Shown here: positions 17,240 to 24,540 of the stretch, piece after piece
Layout: every line of letters starts with the position of its first letter
Numbering within the stretch: position 1 is the stretch's first letter
The notes under the pieces: model-generated
Databases searched by the model: none
Seen by the model: the letters and a program-made list of their open reading frames with translations, nothing else
Told to the model about the DNA's origin: nothing
Assembly: GCA_964561525.1 (NCBI GenBank)
Contig: CAZLPY010000003.1
Span: 1 to 50,327, forward strand
Reading direction: 5' to 3'
DNA length: 50,327 nucleotides
Source: CAZLPY01 sp964561525
GTDB taxonomy: Bacteria; Patescibacteriota; UBA1384; CAJBMM01
Made by a program: the position numbers and the translations under genes

Positions 17240-17295
17240 TGCTCGTCTCCCCCTTGTCAGTTGTCAAGATGCTGAAAAACCACGGCATTGTCCGC

Positions 17296-17301
17296 ATTAT
17301 A
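17296..17301 (-). promoter_or_regulatory. Promoter -10 element for the small membrane-protein pair
   Basis: A perfect TATAAT on the minus strand, 56 nt upstream of the ATG at 17239. No good -35 at 16-18 nt, so only the -10 is called. Confidence 0.45.
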
Positions 17302-17403
17302 CCACAGTTTTGATTACAATACTAGAATGGTTCGTGATTGTGTTGGTGACCACAAGCTGGCCTAGGAAGAGAGTAGCGTATACGTTTTGTGGCTAGAGAT
17401 CGA

Positions 17404-17751
17404 TTAAGCTTTGAGTAGCTCTTCAAATTTTTCTTTAAGTTTTGGCTTGGGCCAAGCGCCGATGGTTTGATTAACCATCTTGCCATCTTTAAAGTACATC
17501 ACGGTCGGGATGCTCATAATGCGGTAGGCCTCTTGGGTCTTAGGGTTGGCGTCCACATCCAATTTACACACCTTTATTTTACCCGCATATTCCTCGGCTA
17601 GTTCATCCAAAATTGGTGATAATACGCGACACGGCCCACACCAAATTGCCCAGCAGTCCACTACTACCGGTAGGTCACTTTTCATTACTTCGTCTTCGAA
17701 CGTGGCGTCAGTAATGTCTATCGTATGTTTTTTGGGCTGATCTTCCGGCAT
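17404..17751 (-). CDS. trxA: Thioredoxin
   Basis: Thioredoxin reduces protein disulfides in the cytoplasm. The 115-residue protein carries the active site WCGPC (near 38-42, preceded by DCWAI), the cis-proline motif SIPTVMYFKDG (near 79-89) and the usual length. The start ATG at 17751 has AAGGAG 5 nt upstream; the GTG one codon earlier leaves too little spacing. No thioredoxin reductase gene is in the window. Confidence 0.95.
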   Translation of the reverse strand: MPEDQPKKHTIDITDATFEDEVMKSDLPVVVDCWAIWCGPCRVLSPILDELAEEYAGKIKVCKLDVDANPKTQEAYRIMSIPTVMYFKDGKMVNQTIGAWPKPKLKEKFEELLKA

Positions 17752-17811
17752 CACATCTCCTTAGTTTTTCTTTTATCATAACACAGATGTCAAATGTTAT
17801 TTACATTTTTA

Positions 17812-18300
17812 CTACTCTTTCACCTCAACCGCCACTGGCTTAGAGAGCGTGTCAAGATTGTTCGATTTTGTAGCTTCAAACCGAGCCACCAGCCATTTTA
17901 TGACGTAGGTTACCAGTGCGTCAGTGGACGGAAGTAGCTTTGCTTCAAGAGTTGAAATGAGAACACCCTGTTGCAAGTTGATCGAGATACTAAGAGCCAG
18001 TATCTGATAAAGATTATTGAGGTTACTATCCGAGTGTGGGAGGTGTATAAACAACTCGGCCGGTGCGCCATCATCAAATAATCCGACCGTAATGAACGCT
18101 GTCCCATAATCTGACTCAAACTGATGCGTAATTGCCGGTCGCTCTGCTCCGAGCTCGCGCTTCAGTGGTCGATCAGTATTGTCAACAAACAATGACTCCC
18201 CTGCTGGCTGCCCTGGTAGTTGCTTTTCCAAGTCGGCAATAGAAAGTTCGGTGGTCAATATCTCGATCGAGTTCTGCTTTGGTACGGTGCTGTCAACCAT
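17812..18300 (-). CDS. Stand-alone TSCPD domain protein (class II RNR C-terminal-like)
   Basis: Residues about 42-118 follow the C-terminal TSCPD domain of vitamin-B12-dependent ribonucleotide reductases (NrdJ): PLKREL, THQFESDYGTAFITVGLFDD, GAPAELFIHLPH, and ISINLQQGVLISTLEAKL. The large catalytic part and the C-rich tail of NrdJ are absent; the protein has 162 residues. It starts 14 nt after ftsZ, so it is in the ftsZ operon. As a separate protein it may bind a reductase or a nucleotide; this is inference. Confidence 0.7.
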   Translation of the reverse strand: MVDSTVPKQNSIEILTTELSIADLEKQLPGQPAGESLFVDNTDRPLKRELGAERPAITHQFESDYGTAFITVGLFDDGAPAELFIHLPHSDSNLNNLYQILALSISINLQQGVLISTLEAKLLPSTDALVTYVIKWLVARFEATKSNNLDTLSKPVAVEVKE

Positions 18301-18314
18301 CTTTTAGGGGACGA

Positions 18315-19517
18315 TTATTTAAGCTTGCGGCGAATGAACGCTGGTACATCGAGTTGATCTTCATCATCCTTTGGAGTTTCTGTGGCATCCGGTTGATCAG
18401 ATGCTGGCTCTTCAGGACGACGGAATCCAAATCGCTCCATTGGGTCCCGCACCGGCTCAGATTGGCGGGCTGGACTGACAGGACTAAGTGGCTGCCGAGT
18501 GCCGGTTTGGCCAACGCCAAACTGGGCCACGGTGCCCCCGAGTCCTGGTTTGCGCGGCGGCCGCAACTCTCCCTCAAAGCCGGTTGCAATTACTGTTACC
18601 TTTACTTCACCCGACATGGCGTCGTCAATTATCGCACCAAAGATAATGTTCGCATCCGGATCGGCCGCTTCGGTGATCGTTTTAGCGGCTTCATCAATTT
18701 CATACATCCCTAAGTCGGGTCCGCCAGTAATATTAAACAAAATGCCTTTTGCGCCATCAATCGAAAGTTCAAGTAACGGACTTTCGATAGCGGCACGGGC
18801 TGCCTCAACCGCACGATTGTCCCCTGCCCCGCGACCGATACCCATTAAGGCTGATCCAGCATCGGACATGATAGTACGGACATCGGCGAAGTCGACGTTG
18901 ATGATACCGTGCAATGTAATTAAATCTGAGATACCCTGCACACCTTGGCGCAGTACATCGTCCACAATGCCAAAGGCGTCGGACAGTGAGGTTTTTTTAT
19001 CAATTACTTGCAGCAGTCGGTCATTCGGGATCGTAATGAGCGTGTCGACGTTACCTTTGAGTTCGGCAATGCCCTCTTCGGCCACTTTGCGCCGCCGCTG
19101 GCCTTCAAAGCTAAATGGTTTGGTCACAACACCTACCGTGAGCGCACCGAGTTCACGCGCTATGCCGGCTACAATTGGTGCCGCACCGGTGCCGGTGCCA
19201 CCACCGGCTCCATAGGTTACAAACACCATATCGGCACCTTTGAGCGCCTCGTACACCTCTTCTTTATTTTCTTCGATAGCGTGTTGGCCGACTTCCGGAT
19301 CGGCTCCACTGCCGAGGCCTCGAGTACTTTCTTTGCCAATTTGGATTTTGATCGAAGCATCGTTGTGTGAAAGTGCCTGCGCATCGGTATTAATGGCCAC
19401 AAACTCGATGCTGCGGAGCTTGGAATTAATCATCCGATTAATTGCTGAATTGCCTGAACCACCAACTCCAACCACTTTGATGATGGCAAAATTATCTGAG
19501 TCTACTCGTTTTTCCAC
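18315..19517 (-). CDS. ftsZ: Cell division GTPase FtsZ
   Basis: FtsZ polymerises on GTP to form the division ring. The 400-residue protein shows VGVGGSGNSAINRM (about 15-28), the tubulin signature GGGTGTGAAP (about 105-114), NTDAQAL and the T7 loop NVDFADVRTIM (about 208-218). The C-terminal tail ends in LDVPAFIRRKLK, the conserved peptide that binds FtsA. GTG start at 19517 with AAGGAG 5 nt upstream. A TTGACA/TACAAC promoter stands about 200 nt upstream. Confidence 0.98.
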   Translation of the reverse strand: MEKRVDSDNFAIIKVVGVGGSGNSAINRMINSKLRSIEFVAINTDAQALSHNDASIKIQIGKESTRGLGSGADPEVGQHAIEENKEEVYEALKGADMVFVTYGAGGGTGTGAAPIVAGIARELGALTVGVVTKPFSFEGQRRRKVAEEGIAELKGNVDTLITIPNDRLLQVIDKKTSLSDAFGIVDDVLRQGVQGISDLITLHGIINVDFADVRTIMSDAGSALMGIGRGAGDNRAVEAARAAIESPLLELSIDGAKGILFNITGGPDLGMYEIDEAAKTITEAADPDANIIFGAIIDDAMSGEVKVTVIATGFEGELRPPRKPGLGGTVAQFGVGQTGTRQPLSPVSPARQSEPVRDPMERFGFRRPEEPASDQPDATETPKDDEDQLDVPAFIRRKLK

Positions 19518-19945
19518 AGTGGCTCCTTAACCGTTTGACTTAACGAATGAGATCATCAACCGATGCTTTGTACCCCTCATGGCCGCTATGTACCATAGAA
19601 CTGTGGGGACTTGTGCGATCACAAACATCATGAATCAGAAAAGCATCCGCGAACAGTCGCTTATCTTTGCTTCTATGCGAAAATGGGCGCCCCACCGCTT
19701 TTGTCGCACCTTAGTTGTATCTTGCTTTTACCGTCATTGTCAATACTTAGTCGGCGAAAATTACCGTGTAGTATGTTTGTGGTTACGATGTATAGCCCGA
19801 GTTGCCACCCAGATGCTAGTGACTCTTCGCTTTTTGAAGCTCTAGCAATGTTTCGGCTCGTGGCCGAACTTTTCTGATGAAAAGATTCGTCTGCCTGTGC
19901 CAAACAACTGCCTCGAGCGACGGGCTTCGGGTCACCACGCTATCG
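19518..19945. other. 428-bp ftsA-ftsZ gap without a convincing gene
   Basis: No open frame here has a ribosome binding site and family resemblance. It holds a promoter (19714-19743), a small hairpin TTCGGC/GCCGAA near 19853-19869 and mostly unique sequence. The long ftsZ leader may be regulatory, but I see no known riboswitch. Confidence 0.5.
19714..19743 (-). promoter_or_regulatory. Probable ftsZ promoter
   Basis: Minus strand: a perfect TTGACA (19738-19743), 18-nt spacer, TACAAC (19714-19719). The leader to the GTG would be about 190 nt. Confidence 0.5.
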
Positions 19946-21226
19946 CTAGGGCATGAATTGCTTAAAAAAGCCCCGAGCCCGATTGATGGTTTGGCCAAGC
20001 CGAGGCAATTCTAGTCGACCGCCGGCATGCGAGGCAGCGGTACTGAGGTTCCACATCATTAATCCGACGCTCGTAGCATAGATTGGGTCATTAAGCTTAT
20101 CAACCATTCCGGAAAGGGGTGCCAAAGGCGCTCCGACTTGAGCTGGAAGGCGGAGCGTTTCTTTAACCAGTTCTACTATGCCGTCTATTTGACAGCCACC
20201 ACCGGTCAGTACAATGCCAGCTGGCAGCATGCCATCGCGACCGATTTTACGCAGGTCGTCTCGTAGCATTAACAATATTTCATTCATTCGTGCCTCAATG
20301 ATCTCAGCAACGTATTTGAGACTGACATTGCCCGAATCGTGTTCACTGACTGTGGTTAAATCAAGAGCATCTTTGTCATGAAAACCCTCCGCGCTGGCCG
20401 ATCCGTGTTTCATTTTAATGGTCTCTGCCACATCAATTGAGGTGCGGAGCCCAATGGCGATATCGTTAGTGATGTGCCCTGAGCCAAGCGGGATAGCGAG
20501 AGTATGCAGCACATCTCCTTCTTCAAACACCGTCATGGTCGTAGTGTAGGCGCCGATATCGATTAAGGCCACGCCAAGATCGAGCTGTTTTTTGGACAGC
20601 AGCGAGCGAGCGGTAGCGAGTGGTGAGTAGACGATTTCTTGAATGTCTAAGCCCGCTTGAAACACCGAGCGAGTCAAATTTTTGACGGCGGTTGAAGAAG
20701 CGGAGATGATCACCGCCTCAGCTTCGAGGCGAATGCCGGTCATTCCAACTGGATCGACGATGCCCTCTGTCGAATCAACAATGTAGGAGCGTGGGATGAT
20801 ATGTAAAATCTCCCGGTTTTGGATGTTTGGTAGTACTCGCGCTGCCTGAATAACGCGATTAACGTCATTTTCGCTAATTTCGCCGTCTGCCCTCGAAATC
20901 GCAATCACACCTTTGCCAACCGTTGATTCAATGTGCGGCCCGCTGATGCCAACCACTGCAGATTGTATGGCCGCTCCGCACATGTGCTCAGCCTCTTCGA
21001 GGCTTTGCGAAATGGCGCTGATGGTTTCGTCCAAATCAACTACCAATCCTTTGCGGGTACCGGCAGATGGGGCTGACCCAAGGCCAATTATATCAACGAT
21101 CCCATCTTGAAACTGGCCAACACAGGTAGCGATTTTGGTAGTGCCGACATCGAGGCCGGCGATGATTGAGCGTTTTGAATTAGCGATTTTGTAGTCCCTC
21201 CCCACATCAGAAATTGCTCCTATCAT
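19946..21226 (-). CDS. ftsA: Cell division protein FtsA
   Basis: FtsA is the actin-like anchor of FtsZ. Seen: IIAGLDVGTTKIATCVG (phosphate 1, about 21-37 from the chosen start), SAVVGISGPHIES (1C domain), ALIDIGAYTTTMTVFEEG (phosphate 2), GIVLTGGGCQIDGI (adenosine) and a C-terminal amphipathic end GRLELPRLGQTI then NRARGFFKQFMP. The reading frame continues upstream to 21358, through a region overlapping the terminator of the CheR gene, so a start near the ATG at 21226 is more likely; no clear ribosome binding site settles it. It lies 428 nt upstream of ftsZ. Confidence 0.95.
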   Translation of the reverse strand: MIGAISDVGRDYKIANSKRSIIAGLDVGTTKIATCVGQFQDGIVDIIGLGSAPSAGTRKGLVVDLDETISAISQSLEEAEHMCGAAIQSAVVGISGPHIESTVGKGVIAISRADGEISENDVNRVIQAARVLPNIQNREILHIIPRSYIVDSTEGIVDPVGMTGIRLEAEAVIISASSTAVKNLTRSVFQAGLDIQEIVYSPLATARSLLSKKQLDLGVALIDIGAYTTTMTVFEEGDVLHTLAIPLGSGHITNDIAIGLRTSIDVAETIKMKHGSASAEGFHDKDALDLTTVSEHDSGNVSLKYVAEIIEARMNEILLMLRDDLRKIGRDGMLPAGIVLTGGGCQIDGIVELVKETLRLPAQVGAPLAPLSGMVDKLNDPIYATSVGLMMWNLSTAASHAGGRLELPRLGQTINRARGFFKQFMP

Positions 21227-21275
21227 TCTACACTGCTTTTTGCTCAATAGTAAAGAACAAAATAGAAATAAAAAT

Positions 21276-21301
21276 ACCGCTTTGTGGGGCGACAAAGCGG
21301 T
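21276..21301 (-). terminator. Terminator of the CheR-like gene
   Basis: A perfect 10-bp stem ACCGCTTTGT/ACAAAGCGGT with a 6-nt loop, followed on the minus strand by ATTTTTATTTC. It overlaps the stop codon at 21301. Confidence 0.85.
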
Positions 21302-22119
21302 TAGCGAACACGGCGGTAAAAATCTTTGTTCAGTCGGCGCAGTCCAAGCTCTGCACAATCACGACGTGAACTACGGTGGTCAGTACACAGAACTCCCCCG
21401 AGACTGAGCGATCCGATCAGGCGTCTTGCTACGTCATCCCACAATGATTGCGAGAGGTACATCTCGACGTTGCGGTAAATCACCAGGTCAAAATCGGTTG
21501 GATAGACCTCCCTGACTAAGTCGTGGCAGGAAAATACAGTATTTGCTCGGATATGGTCTTTGATCAGCCACTGATTCCGACCAAGCCGCCTAAAGAACTG
21601 CCGGTAGGACCTATTGTGAATGTAAGACATGTCTAAGTCGGAGTACGCTCCTGTCCGAGCAGCAGCAACGCATTGATCATTGATGTCGGTGCCGTAAAGC
21701 GAGTAGCTTGCTTCGGGATTGAGCGTTGAAAGTATCATTGCAATGGTGTAGAGTTGTTGTCCCTGAGCGCATCCTGGATTCCATACGCGAACTTCCTTGC
21801 TTGTTTTAATGAGCGTCGGCAGAATGCATTTGTACAGTCTCGAGCATACGGCTTCTTCGCGGAAAAACCATGAGACAGGGGTACTGAGGAACATTCGAGC
21901 AATGCCCCACTCCTCATCGTGAGTTTCAAGATCGTCCAGATATTGGTCAATCGTCATTTGCAAATCATCCGCTCGGCGCGCGAGACGGATTGAAGTGTTG
22001 TCATGCATCCGATACGATTCCAAATCGATGCCTGTTCGCGCACGCAAAAGTGCAGCATAACGATCATATTGCTCATGATCGATATGCAGCATCAAGTCTG
22101 ATCCGCCAATATCGATCAC
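21301..22119 (-). CDS. CheR-like SAM-dependent methyltransferase
   Basis: Family features in order (272 residues from GTG at 22119, GGAGG 5 nt upstream): an N-terminal helical domain, SWFFREEAVCSRLYK, the SAM loop VWNPGCAQGQQLYTIAMIL (usual GCS.GEEPYS), SLYGTDIND, and FDLVIYRNVEMYL (usual ICRNV.IYF). CheR methylates chemoreceptors, but no chemoreceptor, CheA or CheB is in the window. GCAQGQ in place of G-x-S-x-G-E-E changes SAM-site residues, and CRN is YRN, so it may act on another substrate. Own promoter not clear; terminator strong. Confidence 0.8.
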   Translation of the reverse strand: MIDIGGSDLMLHIDHEQYDRYAALLRARTGIDLESYRMHDNTSIRLARRADDLQMTIDQYLDDLETHDEEWGIARMFLSTPVSWFFREEAVCSRLYKCILPTLIKTSKEVRVWNPGCAQGQQLYTIAMILSTLNPEASYSLYGTDINDQCVAAARTGAYSDLDMSYIHNRSYRQFFRRLGRNQWLIKDHIRANTVFSCHDLVREVYPTDFDLVIYRNVEMYLSQSLWDDVARRLIGSLSLGGVLCTDHRSSRRDCAELGLRRLNKDFYRRVR

Positions 22120-22187
22120 GTCGACCTCCGTAATGTAAAAGATCACACAATGCGGAGACTATATTATGACATAGTTTGTGGTATAAA

Positions 22188-22574
22188 TCAATTGTAGAGG
22201 TAGTATATATGCCGAAAGTAAGGATAAAAAATTAAAATAGCCACGACGAGCGCGATGCCGGCGGAGATAAAAACGGCGCCAGCCATTGCATCCTTAATTT
22301 TGCGCACGGTCTCATGCTCCTGAGGGTGGAGTAAATCGAGCAACTTTTCAATTGCGGTGTTCGTTATCTCCATCGCAAAAACCAACACCACCGCAAAGAA
22401 TAATATGGCTGCCTCGGTGTGGTTGACCCGAAACAAAATGGCCATCAAAAATACTAACAGCATTGCTCCAAAGTGAATGCGGGCGTTTTGTTCAGTTGAG
22501 AGCAGCCGGTTAATGCCGCGAATGGCGTGACTGAAACTGCGTAACAATTTGTTCCCATCGATTAAATTCATCAT
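22188..22574 (-). CDS. dgkA: DgkA-type lipid kinase (diacylglycerol/undecaprenol kinase)
   Basis: A small membrane kinase that phosphorylates diacylglycerol or undecaprenol. Three membrane segments (about 36-54, 56-72, 98-118), the motif EITNTAIEKLLDLL (about 69-82), and KDAMAGAVFISAG (about 92-104) with the metal/ATP-binding residues. Length 128 fits. In this setting undecaprenol kinase is likelier, because undecaprenyl phosphate serves wall synthesis. Its first 65 nt overlap the end of ybeY in another frame, so it is cotranscribed with it. Confidence 0.9.
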   Translation of the reverse strand: MMNLIDGNKLLRSFSHAIRGINRLLSTEQNARIHFGAMLLVFLMAILFRVNHTEAAILFFAVVLVFAMEITNTAIEKLLDLLHPQEHETVRKIKDAMAGAVFISAGIALVVAILIFYPYFRHIYYLYN

Positions 22575-23022
22575 CGGTTTCGTGATCGTATCCTAATAAG
22601 TGCATTAAGCCGTGCACTACTAAAAATAAATATACGTCTTTTTGGGCGATGTCACCATAGGTACCCCTCTGCCACGTGGTTCGAGCAACCTCGGGACAGA
22701 GGACAATGGAGCCTAGTGGTAGAATTTGGAATGGATTCGACAAGTTTAGACCATGAGCTCCGCCGAACTGGCTCACCATGGGTTTAGAATTTAGAATTTC
22801 GGATTTTTCCCCAACGGGGAAACTTAGGACATCGGTCGGTTTATATTGATTACGATGGCGGCGGTTTAAGCTCTGCATTTTTTGTGGTCCGACGATCTGT
22901 AGCTCGAGGTACACGGTGCCTGAGACGTTCTGCGACACCAAAAAATCACGAATGGTTTGTCTTAAACGACCAACCGGAATTCGTGATTTGACGGATTTGT
23001 GATAGTCGAGTAGGAGCTTCAT
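22510..23022 (-). CDS. ybeY: Endoribonuclease YbeY
   Basis: YbeY is a metal-dependent rRNA maturation endonuclease. Conserved parts: NRRHRNQYKPTDVLSFP (about 53-69), LGSIVLCPEVA, and the zinc motif HGLMHLLGYDHETDDE (three histidines, about 136-151). It has 170 residues, some 25 more than usual. The surplus, about residues 72-101, is encoded by AT-rich repeat words (22720-22809) at a loop between VLSFP and LGSIV. The start shares a base with the yqeY stop (TAATG). The end overlaps dgkA by 65 nt. Confidence 0.93.
   Translation of the reverse strand: MKLLLDYHKSVKSRIPVGRLRQTIRDFLVSQNVSGTVYLELQIVGPQKMQSLNRRHRNQYKPTDVLSFPVGEKSEILNSKPMVSQFGGAHGLNLSNPFQILPLGSIVLCPEVARTTWQRGTYGDIAQKDVYLFLVVHGLMHLLGYDHETDDEFNRWEQIVTQFQSRHSRH
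22720..22809. repeat. Word-repeat insertion inside ybeY
   Basis: Words such as TTTAGAATTTAGAATTTCGG (22782-22801) and TAGAATTTGGAATGGATTC (22719 onward) interrupt the conserved VLSFP/LGSIV loop, adding about 25-30 codons in frame. The same words are found between genes elsewhere in the window. Confidence 0.7.
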
Positions 23023-23468
23023 TACTGCAATAACGTACGCAATATCCCAGTGACCCTTGCCCCATCGGCTCGGCCCTTAAATTTTGGCATCACCGCGGCC
23101 ATTACTTTGCCGGTGTCGGCGGCAGAGGCAGCGCCGATTTGCGAAATAACGCGCCGTAGCTCCTCAGTGATTTCATCATCAGATAATTGCTGCGGCACAA
23201 ATTGCTCGAGCAACGCGGCCTCTTTTTGCTCTTTTTGGGCCAGCTCCGGTCGTCCACCAGTTTGATACATAGTGGCTGCATCGCTCCGCTTCTTGACTTC
23301 TTTTTGCAGTATCGAAATCTCATCAGCCTCAGTCAACGCATGATCATCCTTGGCGATAGTGGCGTTTTGCAAAGCAGTTTTGGCCATGCGAAGGGTGTCG
23401 AGGGAAAATTGATCCCCTGCTTTCATGGCCTCGGTAATTTTAGTAGAAATAGATTCGAGAATTGTCAT
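23022..23468 (-). CDS. yqeY: GatB/YqeY domain protein
   Basis: YqeY-like proteins resemble the tail of GatB, the amidotransferase that makes Gln-tRNA; their own role is unclear. The 148-residue protein has the helical pattern MKAGDQFSLDTLRMAKTALQ, a charged middle (EQKEAALLEQFVPQQLSDDE) and a C-terminal part with GKVMAAVMPKFKGRADG, typical of the family. It is upstream of ybeY with a shared base. The start lies after an AT-rich word-repeat dyad that includes a TAGGAT-like -10 about 5 nt before the ATG. Confidence 0.9.
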   Translation of the reverse strand: MTILESISTKITEAMKAGDQFSLDTLRMAKTALQNATIAKDDHALTEADEISILQKEVKKRSDAATMYQTGGRPELAQKEQKEAALLEQFVPQQLSDDEITEELRRVISQIGAASAADTGKVMAAVMPKFKGRADGARVTGILRTLLQ

Positions 23469-23469
23469 A

Positions 23470-23560
23470 TTAAATCCTAAATCTCAAATTCGAAATTCGA
23501 AACAATGGCTAAATTCCAAATTCTTTTATTCGGATTTCGTGCTTCGGATTTCGGATTTTA
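23470..23560. repeat. Intergenic word-repeat dyad (yqeY-rpsU gap)
   Basis: Left: words AAATCCTAAATCTC and AAATTCGAAATTCG. Right: the inverted words TTCGGATTTCGTGC and TTCGGATTTCGG. The arms can pair in the RNA. The same words also occur in coding sequence at 14568 and 22782. Confidence 0.7.
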
Positions 23561-23755
23561 TTAATACCCACGCTTTACCGCTTTTCGCTCGGCTTTGCGA
23601 ATGGCGGACATTCGGCGTTGGGTGCGGGAAGGCTCCTCGAGGCGATATCGCTTGCGTTTGACGATACTCAAAAGGCCGCTTTGTTGGATATCACGGTTAA
23701 AGCGGCGCAGTAATACGTCAAATCGTTCATGCTCTTTTTTACGAACTTCAGTCAA
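23561..23755 (-). CDS. rpsU: Small ribosomal subunit protein bS21
   Basis: A small basic protein of the 30S platform used in initiation. From TTG at 23755 it has 64 residues: EVRKKEHERFDVLLRRFNRD, LLSIVKRKRYRLEEPSRTQR and an extremely basic tail (KAERKAVKRGY). The pattern FDVLLRRFNRDIQ matches S21. GAGGTG lies 8 nt upstream of this TTG; a longer frame from 23776 has no site. The start is thus probable, not certain. Confidence 0.88.
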   Translation of the reverse strand: MTEVRKKEHERFDVLLRRFNRDIQQSGLLSIVKRKRYRLEEPSRTQRRMSAIRKAERKAVKRGY

Positions 23756-23971
23756 AACTAATTCACCTCTTCCCAAAACGTTTAGTGGCTCTATAGTACC
23801 ATATTCTGAGGTGGGTGTCTAGGAGGCCATGAATCACGTAGCATGGATCACGTAACATCAAGCATTTGATCCTCTTTTCCTCGCTAGGAGTGTCGTTAGG
23901 CCATTTGGCTCTGAGTTCTAGAGCGGCCTCATCGCTCAGGTTCGAATGAGGTGATGTCCTATGCCCGTGTT

Positions 23972-24358
23972 CTACGTATATTGACTGACTGGATTACCTT
24001 TAGCGCTGGTCATCGGTCCAAGCTCAGCTCCTCCCAGTAGGTGCGCATGTATATGATCTACAATTTGATTGGCAGCTGAACCGGTGTTAATTACCACACG
24101 GTACCCTTCCTTTTCCAGGCCTTTGCGCCGGGCAATTTCAGCGGCAGCGAGCATCATGGCTCCCAAGATGGCATTATTATCGCGTGATGCTTCACGAAGT
24201 GTGGGGATATGTTGCTTCGGAATCACTAAAATATGTATTGGTGCATTCGGCTGAATATCCCAAAACGCTATTACGTCATTATCTTGATATTCTATTTGCG
24301 CCGGGCTTTTACCACCCGCAATACGGCAAAAAATGCAATTGTCCCGTATCTCATCCAT
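23972..24358 (-). CDS. HIT family protein (histidine triad)
   Basis: HIT proteins hydrolyse nucleotide phosphoramidates or dinucleoside polyphosphates. The 128-residue protein opens with CIFCRIAGGKSPAQIEY, has APIHILVIPKQHIPTL and VNTGSAANQIV, and ends with the triad HIHAHLLGG (about 107-115). An AGGAG lies 5 nt before the ATG at 24358, and a TATATT -10 stands just upstream. The substrate cannot be inferred. The gap to rpsU (23777-23971) shows GAATCACGTAGCATG-type repeat words and no gene. Confidence 0.94.
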   Translation of the reverse strand: MDEIRDNCIFCRIAGGKSPAQIEYQDNDVIAFWDIQPNAPIHILVIPKQHIPTLREASRDNNAILGAMMLAAAEIARRKGLEKEGYRVVINTGSAANQIVDHIHAHLLGGAELGPMTSAKGNPVSQYT

Positions 24359-24425
24359 TCATACTCCTAATATACTGCATGATACTTCTCACGTTCTCGA
24401 GATGCAACTTTTTACTAATTAAAAA

Positions 24426-24458
24426 CAGGGTGGGAGGCTAGATTAGCCTCCCACCCTG
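24426..24458 (-). terminator. Strong terminator downstream of purB
   Basis: A perfect 14-bp stem CAGGGTGGGAGGCT/AGCCTCCCACCCTG with a 5-nt loop, followed on the minus strand by GTTTTTAATTAG. It lies about 85 nt past the purB stop and just before the HIT promoter. Confidence 0.9.
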
Positions 24459-24498
24459 ATTGTTCTCATCGCATACATTGTCCTTTAAAGGAAATAGT

Positions 24499-24523
24499 AG
24501 GGCTGGGTTTTTGCGCCGGCCCT
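24499..24523 (-). terminator. Secondary hairpin just after purB
   Basis: AGGGCTGG can pair with CCGGCCCT (one G-T) on an 8-bp stem, 18 nt beyond the purB stop. No T run follows, so it may be a pausing or stabilising stem rather than a terminator. Confidence 0.4.
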
Positions 24524-24540
24524 GGGAGTTGAAAATACGG

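Noticed and set aside
19579..19903. Several open frames on both strands in the ftsA-ftsZ gap
   Set aside because: None has a ribosome binding site, recognisable family or composition like the neighbours.
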